From positions 1-7,924 of the forward strand of contig JALNWL010000118.1 of assembly GCA_023230905.1 (NCBI GenBank): 7,924 nucleotides of DNA. Direction: 5' to 3'. The translations under genes were made by a program, and so were the position numbers. Within the stretch, counting starts at the first letter, position 1. Every line of letters begins with the position of its first letter. Below are positions 1 through 6,495 of the stretch, piece by piece. The stretch comes from Syntrophales bacterium. Its GTDB lineage: Bacteria; Desulfobacterota; Syntrophia; Syntrophales; UBA2251. Under the pieces are notes generated by a model. It ran no database searches. It was not told where the DNA came from and saw only the letters and a list, made by a program, of their open reading frames with translations.

Positions 1-1277
1 AGGACGGGCTGCGTGTTGGAGGATCGGATCAGACCCCAGCCGTCGGCGAAAGGGATGCGGACGCCGTCCACGTCGATGATGGGATAGTCTTTTCGAAACC
101 GCTCTTTGACGGCCTCGACGATCTGAAACTTTCGGTCGTCCGGGCAGTCGATCCGGATTTCGGGCGTGACGAAGGTTTTGGGGACGTCGGCCAGAAGATC
201 GCTCAGACGCCGGCCGGTCTTGGAGAGGATCTCCAGCAGGCGCAGGGAGGCGTAGATCGCATCGTCGAAACCGAAATAGCGGTCGGCGAAGAACAGGTGC
301 CCGCTCATCTCGCCGGCCAGAAGGGCGTTTTCCTCCTTCATTTTCTCCTTGATCAGGGAGTGTCCCGCCTTCCACATGATCGCGCGGCCGCCGTGGCGCT
401 CGATGTCGTCATAGAGCTTCTGGGAGCACTTAACCTCGCCGATGATGGCCGCACCGGGATTCTTTTCGAGGATGAAGCGTGAAAAAAGGAGGAGAAGTTC
501 GTCACCCCAGAGGATTTTCCCCTGGTCGGTGATTACGCCCAAGCGGTCGGCGTCGCCGTCGTAGGCGATTCCCGCGTCGGCGCCGCTTGCGTTGACGCGG
601 GCGATGAGCTCCTGAAGGTTTTCGAGCACGGTCGGATCCGGGAAATGGTTGGGAAAGCGCCCGTCGGGATCGCAGTAGATGTCCTCGATCCGACAGCCGA
701 AACGACGAAGCAGCGGCAGGGCGAACAGGCCGCCGACCCCGTTGCCGCCGTCCACGACCACGGAGAGCCCCGAAGTGATCTCGACGTTCCCGTAAAGATG
801 GTCTTCATAGGGCTGACGAATGTCGGCCGTTTCGGCCCGGCCCGCGCCGGTGGCGTATCGCCCGTTTTCCATTAGGGTGCGGAGGCGCTGAATATCGCTG
901 CCGAAGATGGTGTCCGGGCCGACGCAGATCTTGAAGCCGTTGAAGTCCGGAGGATTATGGCTTCCTGTGACCATGACCCCGCCGTCTGTGCCGAGGTGGC
1001 GGATGGAGAAGTACAGCATCGGCGTGGCGCACAGGCCGACGTCCAGCACCGTCATGCCGCCGTCGATCAGGCCGCGCATGACGGCGGCCTGATACTCCGC
1101 TGAACTGAGGCGGCAGTCCCGCCCCGCCGTCATGACCTTTGCCCCGCGCTCGCGAGCCAGGGTGGCGATGGCCCGACCCAAGCCGTAAATGAAGTCGGGA
1201 TTGAGATCGCGACCCACGAGTCCGCGGACGTCGTATTCGCGAAAGACCTCTGGATTGATGGTAGGGGACATTCCCAT
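1..1277 (-). CDS. Phosphomannomutase/phosphoglucomutase, AlgC/ManB type (C-terminus cut by window edge)
   Basis: Cytoplasmic alpha-D-phosphohexomutase that interconverts the 1- and 6-phosphates of mannose and/or glucose, feeding GDP-mannose and other nucleotide sugars for surface polysaccharide. About 425 residues are visible. The family signatures appear in order: YDVRG near residue 15; the catalytic phosphoserine loop TGSHNPPDFNGFK with Ser106; the Mg-binding loop DGDADR at 240-245; the sugar-specificity loop GEMSGH at 322-327; and the phosphate-binding loop RSSNTQP at 418-424, just before the edge. About 30-40 residues are probably missing. TGSHNP rather than TASHNP, together with the GEMSGH loop, is typical of the dual-specificity AlgC type. 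The start is the ATG at 1277, with GAAGGGA 7 nt upstream; an ATG two codons later is possible. It begins 15 bp after the BioD-like gene, so it is probably the last visible gene of the acyl-CoA operon. Mannose versus glucose preference cannot be settled by reading. Confidence 0.93.
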   Translation of the reverse strand, partial: MGMSPTINPEVFREYDVRGLVGRDLNPDFIYGLGRAIATLARERGAKVMTAGRDCRLSSAEYQAAVMRGLIDGGMTVLDVGLCATPMLYFSIRHLGTDGGVMVTGSHNPPDFNGFKICVGPDTIFGSDIQRLRTLMENGRYATGAGRAETADIRQPYEDHLYGNVEITSGLSVVVDGGNGVGGLFALPLLRRFGCRIEDIYCDPDGRFPNHFPDPTVLENLQELIARVNASGADAGIAYDGDADRLGVITDQGKILWGDELLLLFSRFILEKNPGAAIIGEVKCSQKLYDDIERHGGRAIMWKAGHSLIKEKMKEENALLAGEMSGHLFFADRYFGFDDAIYASLRLLEILSKTGRRLSDLLADVPKTFVTPEIRIDCPDDRKFQIVEAVKERFRKDYPIIDVDGVRIPFADGWGLIRSSNTQPV

Positions 1278-1284
1278 GGCCAGG

Positions 1285-1291
1285 TCCCTTC
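1285..1291 (-). promoter_or_regulatory. Shine-Dalgarno of the phosphohexomutase gene
   Basis: GAAGGGA on the minus strand lies 7 nt before the ATG at 1277. It sits entirely in the 15-bp gap, starting one base after the TGA stop of the preceding gene. It supports that ATG over the one two codons downstream and fits re-initiation by ribosomes finishing the upstream gene. Confidence 0.6.
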
Positions 1292-1292
1292 T

Positions 1293-2333
1293 TCAGGCGA
1301 AATCGAGCGCGGCGAGATCGACGTGTTTTCTGAAGACCTCCTCGATCAGGGCGATTTTCTCCTGATCGTCCCGTGTGGCCAAGGTTTCGATTCCGTCGAT
1401 CTGGCGTGCGGCGTCGTACGTGTCCGAGGTGACAAAGAGCAGCGGAATGCCGAGTTCCTCGGCGCGGGAAATGAGATGCGGCGCGGGCAGAATGTTGTTA
1501 GTCAGGAGCACGGCCGCGGCATGGGCGTCGAGTGCGGCCAGAAGCATGTCGCTACGGTCACCGGTTGTGAGGACGAGAGTGCCGGGTTCGTGAAATAGCG
1601 GATTCCGGACGGCGACTTCGCAAGACGTGGAGCCGATGAAAATGTCTCGGGCCACACGGTTGAGGTTCGCCTCGGCGCTCAGGACCTTGGCGAAGAGGCG
1701 ATCGGCGAGGTAGCCGACGGTTCGGTAGGTCAGGCGCTTTTCATATGGGATCACACCTAGGATGGGGATTTCCAGCTGAGCGAGCTTCGGAAGATGCGTG
1801 TCCCGAAAATCGTCGATGTTGGGGACGTTGTTAATGAGGACGCCGCGGAAGCGCCCGGCGGTAAGGCCGAGGCGCTTTTTGAGAAACGTCACGTCATCGA
1901 GGACCAGGTCCCCGTCCCCGCTGACGACGACCAGCCAATCCGCATCCAGTGCCTCGGCGACGGAGAGCGGATCGAGGTGGACGGAAACACCGTAGCTCAA
2001 GTCCCGACCGCCCTCGATGAAAACGAGATCCTTGTTTTCGCCGATGTTGGTCAGGAGTTCGCCGAGCTTCTCCCGGGTCGCCTGCTCATCGAGCATGTAC
2101 AGGAGTTTGGCATGGTGAAACCCGATGCTCATGTCTTCGGGGTTTTCCTCCAATTTGAACAGGCTGGTGATGAGGGCGGCATCGTAGTCCCAGAGCCTCT
2201 TCTTGCGATAGAGGAGGCGTTCGCCGAAGGGCTTCATGTAGCCGATCTTCTTTCCAAGCGCCTTTGCCATCCCGATGATGACGCTGGTTTTCCCCGCACC
2301 CTGCCTCATTGAAGCCACGACCAGTTTGTTCAT
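1293..2333 (-). CDS. BioD-like P-loop NTPase with C-terminal DRTGG domain (stand-alone Pta N-terminal-like protein)
   Basis: A 346-residue cytoplasmic protein resembling the non-catalytic N-terminal part of long phosphotransacetylases (dethiobiotin-synthetase-like P-loop domain plus DRTGG domain), with no phosphotransacetylase catalytic domain. The P-loop RQGAGKTS at residues 10-17 is intact. KPFG at 34-37 and FIEGG at 105-109 match the BioD-fold positions that bind Mg-ATP and substrate. The DRTGG domain spans roughly 210-325; its namesake motif reads TTGDRSD at 256-262, so it is degenerate. In long Pta enzymes this region is thought to sense metabolites, so a regulatory or sensing role on the adjacent acyl-CoA enzymes is inferred, not shown. 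A GTG nine bases upstream (2342) is in frame but lies inside the Shine-Dalgarno, so the ATG at 2333 is preferred. It starts 15 bp after the acyl-CoA ligase gene. A true ligase of the BioD/CobB family is less likely. Confidence 0.85.
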   Translation of the reverse strand: MNKLVVASMRQGAGKTSVIIGMAKALGKKIGYMKPFGERLLYRKKRLWDYDAALITSLFKLEENPEDMSIGFHHAKLLYMLDEQATREKLGELLTNIGENKDLVFIEGGRDLSYGVSVHLDPLSVAEALDADWLVVVSGDGDLVLDDVTFLKKRLGLTAGRFRGVLINNVPNIDDFRDTHLPKLAQLEIPILGVIPYEKRLTYRTVGYLADRLFAKVLSAEANLNRVARDIFIGSTSCEVAVRNPLFHEPGTLVLTTGDRSDMLLAALDAHAAAVLLTNNILPAPHLISRAEELGIPLLFVTSDTYDAARQIDGIETLATRDDQEKIALIEEVFRKHVDLAALDFA

Positions 2334-2338
2334 GGATC

Positions 2339-2345
2339 TCACCTC
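2339..2345 (-). promoter_or_regulatory. Shine-Dalgarno of the BioD-like/DRTGG gene
   Basis: GAGGTGA on the minus strand, a seven-base match to the 16S anti-Shine-Dalgarno, lies 5 nt before the ATG at 2333. It decides the start: the alternative in-frame GTG at 2342 is part of this site and would lack a site of its own. It lies in the 15-bp gap after the ligase gene's TAG stop. Confidence 0.75.
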
Positions 2346-2348
2346 TCG

Positions 2349-4469
2349 CTATCCGTTGGAAAGAATGATCCGGACGTCCACCGCCCTGGTTCCCGAGCCC
2401 TGTTCGTAGACGACCAGAGGATTGATTTCGATGTCGGATACGCCCCTGCACTTCTGGATGATCGCGCCGAGCTTGATCATCGTGTCGACCAGGCTGTCGA
2501 TGTCTTTCGTCTCTTCTCCCCGCACGCCGAGCAGGAGCGGGTAGGAGCGGATCGATTTGATCATTCCGAGGATCTCCTTGCGTTCCAGGGGCAGGGAACG
2601 AAAGGAGACGTCCTTCATCACTTCCACATAGATGCCGCCCAGGCCCACCATCAGGATCGGCCCGAAAGCCCGATCGATCCGGGCTCCGACGATCATCTCC
2701 GTGCCGGGACGGACCATCTCCGAGATCTCGACGCCTTCGAGGACGGCATGGGGGACGCTTGTTCGGCAATTTCTCATAATGGCGCCGTAGGCGTCCATGA
2801 CTTCGTCGGCGTTGTCCAGATCGAGGGCGATCCCTCCGGCATCGCTCTTGTGGATGATGTCGCGCGAGACGATCTTCATGACGACGGGATAGCCGATCTG
2901 GTCGGCGCTCCGGATGGCGCCGTCGAGGTTCTGGGCCGTGAGGCTGTTGGGGATGGCGATGCCGGCCAAGGTCATGATGGTGCGGGCTTCGTGCGACAGG
3001 AGGAAGTATCGGCCCTCACGCCTGACGTCCGCGACAATCCGGTCGATGGCTTCGACGTCGATGGTCGCATCGGCAATGGCCTCGGGAGGTTCATGCAGGT
3101 AGCGGTGATATGCATACATCGCCCCGAGCGACGCGGCGGCGGGATACACATCGTCGGAAACAGGAATGCCACGGCGACGCGCGGACGCGACGTAGGTGGA
3201 GGTTTTCTCGCCGCCGAAGAGGGAGAATATGATCGGCTTGCCGGCGGCCTTGAAGCGGCGGTAGTTGTCTTCGATCGCCTCCTTGAGGTTATCGGAACTG
3301 AACAGGGCCGACTCGCAGTAGACGCCGAGAACGGAATGGATCTCCGGGCACTTCAGGGCGGCATCGAAGGCCCGGGTGTAATCCTGGGCCGTCGCCTGAC
3401 CGGTGATGTCAATCGGATTACGGGTCGATCCGAAGCTTGGTGTGGCCGACGTGAAGACGTCCTTGAGAAGCTGGGCGTCGTCGAGCATGCCGAGGCCGAA
3501 TTTTTCGAAGGCATCCGTCGCCATGACGCCCGCCCCGCCGCCGTTGGTAATGATGACGGCGTTCTCCCCGGCGGGCAGCGGGCTGTCGGCCAGGAACTTG
3601 CTCCAGGCGAAGGCTTCGCTGGTGCTCTCGGCCCGGAGCGCACCGCACTGCCGGATGATGGCGTCGAAGACGTCGTCGGCGCCCGCGAGCGACCCGGTGT
3701 GGGAGGCGGCTGCCATCGCCCCGCGGGATGATCGGCCGGACTTGATGATCACGACGGGTTTCAGCCTTGCCGCCTGCTTCAGAATGCGTACCAGCTTCTC
3801 GCCGTTCCGGATCCCCTCGATGTAAATCAGGATCACGCGGGTGTCGTTGTGGCGGGCGAGATACTGCAGGAGGTCGGCCTCGTCGATGTCGGCCTTGTTG
3901 CCGACGGAGACGATCGCCGACATCCCGATATTTTCCACTTCGGCCTGTCCGATCATGGTGAGCCCCAGGGCGCCGCTCTGGGTAATCATGGCGAGGTGTC
4001 CGGAGGAGATGTTCCCGTCGACGAACGTGGCGTTCAGGTTGACGGCGGAGGAATAGACGCCGAAGACGTTAGGCCCGACGATCCGCATGCCGTGCCCGTT
4101 GGCATAGTCGATGATCCTGTTTTCCTCTTGCCGGTTGCCGATTTCGGAGAACCCGGAGGTAATGATGATGCCGTATTTCACGCCGCGGTCGGCGCACTGA
4201 CAAACGGCGTCGAAGACGAACTTGGCCGGGATGGCGATGATGGCCAGGTCCACCTCGCCCTCGATGTCGGCCACCCGGGGATAGACGGGCCGGCCTTCGA
4301 TGACGCCCCCTGCCGGATTGACCGGAAGGATGCGTCCGGTGTAGCCTCCCGAAACGATGTTCGCGAGGACGGCCGAACCGATTTTTGCACGCTCATGGGA
4401 GGCGCCGATCACAGCGACGGATCGGGGTTCGAAGAGATACCGGATGCAATCGTCATGGATGTCGGACAT
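2349..4469 (-). CDS. Acetate/acyl-CoA ligase (ADP-forming), fused alpha-beta subunits
   Basis: NDP-forming acyl-CoA synthetase that makes ATP from acyl-CoA + ADP + phosphate, releasing free acid and CoA, or runs in reverse. It belongs to the succinyl-CoA synthetase superfamily. The 706-residue protein has both subunits fused: CoA-binding domain (about 10-105, with IGASHERAKIG at 21-31); succinyl-CoA-ligase-like domains (about 150-290 and 300-450); ATP-grasp beta part (about 475-706, ending near EINPLVV at 681-687). The phosphate-relay histidines are both present: His257 in ASHTGSLAG and His540 in IIHKSDAGG. The enzyme is therefore probably active, unlike the ligase-like half of Pat acetyltransferases. 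It has no GNAT tail. The ATG at 4469 is chosen because GAGGGTGA lies 4 nt upstream; an upstream ATG at 4508 would overlap the transferase gene by 35 bp without need. Acid specificity (acetate, propionate, aryl or branched acids) cannot be read off. Confidence 0.94.
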   Translation of the reverse strand: MSDIHDDCIRYLFEPRSVAVIGASHERAKIGSAVLANIVSGGYTGRILPVNPAGGVIEGRPVYPRVADIEGEVDLAIIAIPAKFVFDAVCQCADRGVKYGIIITSGFSEIGNRQEENRIIDYANGHGMRIVGPNVFGVYSSAVNLNATFVDGNISSGHLAMITQSGALGLTMIGQAEVENIGMSAIVSVGNKADIDEADLLQYLARHNDTRVILIYIEGIRNGEKLVRILKQAARLKPVVIIKSGRSSRGAMAAASHTGSLAGADDVFDAIIRQCGALRAESTSEAFAWSKFLADSPLPAGENAVIITNGGGAGVMATDAFEKFGLGMLDDAQLLKDVFTSATPSFGSTRNPIDITGQATAQDYTRAFDAALKCPEIHSVLGVYCESALFSSDNLKEAIEDNYRRFKAAGKPIIFSLFGGEKTSTYVASARRRGIPVSDDVYPAAASLGAMYAYHRYLHEPPEAIADATIDVEAIDRIVADVRREGRYFLLSHEARTIMTLAGIAIPNSLTAQNLDGAIRSADQIGYPVVMKIVSRDIIHKSDAGGIALDLDNADEVMDAYGAIMRNCRTSVPHAVLEGVEISEMVRPGTEMIVGARIDRAFGPILMVGLGGIYVEVMKDVSFRSLPLERKEILGMIKSIRSYPLLLGVRGEETKDIDSLVDTMIKLGAIIQKCRGVSDIEINPLVVYEQGSGTRAVDVRIILSNG

Positions 4470-4473
4470 GGGA

Positions 4474-4481
4474 TCACCCTC
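4474..4481 (-). promoter_or_regulatory. Shine-Dalgarno of the acyl-CoA ligase, containing the upstream stop codon
   Basis: GAGGGTGA on the minus strand ends 4 nt before the ATG at 4469, and its last three bases are the TGA stop of the transferase-GNAT gene. Termination and re-initiation therefore happen at almost the same place, which implies translational coupling of the two enzymes. It also rules in 4469 over the ATG at 4508. Confidence 0.7.
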
Positions 4482-6369
4482 GGAAGGCCATCTGCAGATC
4501 GTAGACACCCGCTTCCGTTTTTTTCTTGATGTCGAAGCCGCCCTTTTCGAAAACGTGCAGCATAGGCTTGTTGTCGACCAGCACTTCGGCCGTAAAGCCG
4601 AGCAGACCTTCCCGCTTGGCGAGGTAGGTCAGGTACGAGAGGAGCTCAGTGCCGATGCCGAGATTCTGATGGTCGTCCCGCACGGCAAACGCGACCTCCG
4701 CCGAATGCGTGGCCTCGTCCACGCCGTACTGACCGACCGCAACGATGAGTTCGTTTTCCTCATCGCCGGTTACAGCCAGCAGCAGGACCTCCTTGGTGTA
4801 GTCGATGACCACGAAGTCCTGCAGGCGTTCGTGGGGCATGTCCTTGCGCTGGGATAGAAAGCGCCGGTTCAGGCTGCGATCCGACAGCGAGTAGAAGAAA
4901 TCCTTGATTTTCGGCTCGTCGCTGATCTTGACCGGACGGATGAAGATCTGCAAACCCGTCCGCGTCGTCCGGTAGCTCTCCAGCTGTTCGGGATATTCGC
5001 CCCGCTTGCCGGGAATGAAGGCCTGATCCTTGTAAATCAGCCCGCGCTTCTTCGCCTCTTCGATCAGCCAGGGTCGGAATTTGGGGTGAGCGATCGCGAT
5101 GAGGGACATGGACCTTTCGCGGATGTTCTTGCCGTGCAGATACGCGATCCCGTATTCGGTGATGACGTAATGGACGTCGCCCCTGTTCAGGGTAATCCCG
5201 GCCGCTTCCTTGAGCGCGGGGACGATGCGGGAGAAAGTTTCATTGCGGGCCGTCGATTTCATGGCCAGGATCGTCTTGCCGTTGCGCGCAAAATGGGCGC
5301 CGCGCATGAAGTCGTAATGGCCTCCGATGCCGCTGTAGAAGCGACCTCCGATCGATTCGGACGTCGACTGCCCGGTCAGGTCGATTTCCAGGGCGCTGTT
5401 GATCGCCACGATGTTGTCGAGCCGGGCGATGTTCATGGGGTTGTTGGTAAAGTCGATGGTGCGGAAGAGGACGGAGGGGTTGTCATGGAGAAACCGGTAC
5501 GTCTCGCGCTTGCCCATCGCAAAGGCCGCCACGGTTTTGCCGCGTCCGAGCGTCTTGCGCGAATTATCGATGACGCCCGCCTTGATGAGATCGACCAGGC
5601 CGTCGCTCAGGAGCTCCGTGTGCACGCCCAGGTGTTTTTTCCCGTAGAGGTTCGCCATGATGGCGTTGGGCAGGCTGCCGAAACCCACCTGAATCGTGTC
5701 CCCGTCCTGGATCAGGCGGGCGACGAAATTGCCGATCCGGCCCGACACGTCGGAGAGGGTCTTTCCCGACACCTCGAGAAGCGGTTCGTCATGTGGCACG
5801 ATGAAGTTCACGTCATCGATGTGGATGAATCCGTCGCCGTGGATGCGCGGCATCTCGCGATTGACCTGGGCGATGATGAGCTTGGAGACATCCGTCGCCG
5901 CCTTGACCATGTCCACGCTGACGCCGAGGCTCATATACCCGTGTTCGTCGGGCGGAGAGGTCTGGACGAGGGCGACGTCGATGCGGATGAGGCCGCGGTA
6001 GAGCAGAGCCGGAACATCCGACAGGGAAATCGGCGTGTAGTCCGCGGCACCCTCATTCACGGGATCCCGAGTGTTGTTGCCGATAAAGAAGGAATTGTGG
6101 CGGAAGTTCCGCTTGAATTTCGCGTTGGTGTAGGGGGCGATGCCGAAGGAATAGACGTGGATGATCTCGGCGTCGAAAAAGGCCTTCGGGTGGTTTTCGA
6201 CGAAATCCGTCAAAGCCTGGACGAGGTATTGGGGCTCACCGCATCCGGAGGCGACGAAGATATGATCGCCCCGACGGATATGGCTGAAAATAGGGTCCAG
6301 ATCGGCAAACTTTTCGGGATAGCGGTCCTGCCACTTCGCCATTTCATTTAACCCCGGATCCTTCGTCAT
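4474..6369 (-). CDS. Acetyl-CoA hydrolase/transferase fused to C-terminal GNAT acetyltransferase
   Basis: About 631 residues. Residues 10-460 are a class I CoA-transferase of the acetyl-CoA hydrolase/4-hydroxybutyrate CoA-transferase family, which moves CoA between carboxylic acids through a glutamyl-CoA thioester. Glu252 in HTELLSDG is the likely catalytic residue, by position relative to the 4-hydroxybutyrate enzyme. SGIGGHYDFMRGA at 346-358 and ITEYGIAYLHGKNIRERS at about 403-420 are family hallmarks. Residues 471-631 form a GNAT domain whose acetyl-CoA pyrophosphate loop is QNLGIGT at 568-574, preceded by the beta-strand EVAFAVRDD. GNAT domains next to CoA enzymes often act as protein lysine acetyltransferases, but the substrate here is unknown. 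It is the first gene after a promoter and terminator pair and precedes the acyl-CoA ligase by 4 bp. The start is uncertain: ATG 6369 has GGAG 10 nt upstream, ATG 6390 has no clear ribosome site, and ATG 6342 begins the segment most like the family's N-terminus. Confidence 0.92.
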   Translation of the reverse strand: MTKDPGLNEMAKWQDRYPEKFADLDPIFSHIRRGDHIFVASGCGEPQYLVQALTDFVENHPKAFFDAEIIHVYSFGIAPYTNAKFKRNFRHNSFFIGNNTRDPVNEGAADYTPISLSDVPALLYRGLIRIDVALVQTSPPDEHGYMSLGVSVDMVKAATDVSKLIIAQVNREMPRIHGDGFIHIDDVNFIVPHDEPLLEVSGKTLSDVSGRIGNFVARLIQDGDTIQVGFGSLPNAIMANLYGKKHLGVHTELLSDGLVDLIKAGVIDNSRKTLGRGKTVAAFAMGKRETYRFLHDNPSVLFRTIDFTNNPMNIARLDNIVAINSALEIDLTGQSTSESIGGRFYSGIGGHYDFMRGAHFARNGKTILAMKSTARNETFSRIVPALKEAAGITLNRGDVHYVITEYGIAYLHGKNIRERSMSLIAIAHPKFRPWLIEEAKKRGLIYKDQAFIPGKRGEYPEQLESYRTTRTGLQIFIRPVKISDEPKIKDFFYSLSDRSLNRRFLSQRKDMPHERLQDFVVIDYTKEVLLLAVTGDEENELIVAVGQYGVDEATHSAEVAFAVRDDHQNLGIGTELLSYLTYLAKREGLLGFTAEVLVDNKPMLHVFEKGGFDIKKKTEAGVYDLQMAFRG

Positions 6370-6422
6370 GCCCTTGATTCTCCGAGCCATAGAATAGGTG
6401 CAGCGCTCGTACTGCGCAATTC

Positions 6423-6451
6423 AATAAACACGAACGGCGAGTTTGTGTCAA
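6423..6451 (-). promoter_or_regulatory. Sigma-70-type promoter for the acyl-CoA operon
   Basis: On the minus strand a perfect -35 hexamer TTGACA (6451-6446) is followed after exactly 17 bp by TTTATT (6428-6423), four of six matches to the -10 consensus. The region is A/T-richer than its surroundings. Transcription would begin near 6416, giving a leader of about 26 nt to ATG 6390 or about 47 nt to ATG 6369. It lies directly behind the terminator of the preceding unit, as expected for a genuine operon boundary. No experimental start site is known to me. Confidence 0.75.
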
Positions 6452-6454
6452 TAG

Positions 6455-6483
6455 AAAAGCCGGCGCGGACGCACCGCCCCGGC
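6455..6483 (-). terminator. Intrinsic terminator of the aminotransferase-HAD unit
   Basis: Read on the minus strand, GCCGG pairs with CCGGC, then one G-G mismatch, then GCGG pairs with CCGC around a 5-nt loop (TGCGT). TTTT then CT follow the hairpin. It begins 12 nt after the HAD gene's stop codon. The all-G/C stem and T run make a good Rho-independent terminator, although the T run is short. The T run stops 3 bp before the -35 box of the next promoter. Confidence 0.78.
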
Positions 6484-6495
6484 GGGGAAGGGCGC

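Noticed and set aside
2340..2342. GTG as the start of the BioD-like/DRTGG gene
   Set aside because: It lies within the Shine-Dalgarno that serves the ATG at 2333 and has no upstream ribosome site of its own.
2086..2769. 227-codon minus-strand frame spanning the ligase/BioD-like junction
   Set aside because: Arg/Pro/Gly/His-rich out-of-frame reading of two genes that each have intact motifs and stops. The junction has a proper stop, Shine-Dalgarno and ATG, so there is no sign of a frameshifted fusion.
2748..3731. 327-codon plus-strand open frame antisense to the acyl-CoA ligase
   Set aside because: Low-complexity Gly/Val/Asp/Arg composition with no motif, fully covered by the ligase gene. 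Treated as a shadow, like the plus-strand frames at 1794-2312, 3849-4529 and 6445-7194.
5086..6351. 421-codon open frame on the plus strand, antisense to the transferase-GNAT gene
   Set aside because: Its product is rich in Asp, Val, Gly, Arg and His with no recognisable domain, and it lies wholly within a gene with clear family motifs on the other strand. Long antisense frames of this kind arise from codon bias in G+C-rich genes.
6400..6415. Short inverted repeat GCAG...CTGC near the predicted transcription start, with an adjacent TGCGCA palindrome, as a possible operator
   Set aside because: Only four base pairs around an eight-base spacer and an ordinary six-base palindrome. This is too weak to separate from chance without comparison to related upstream regions.
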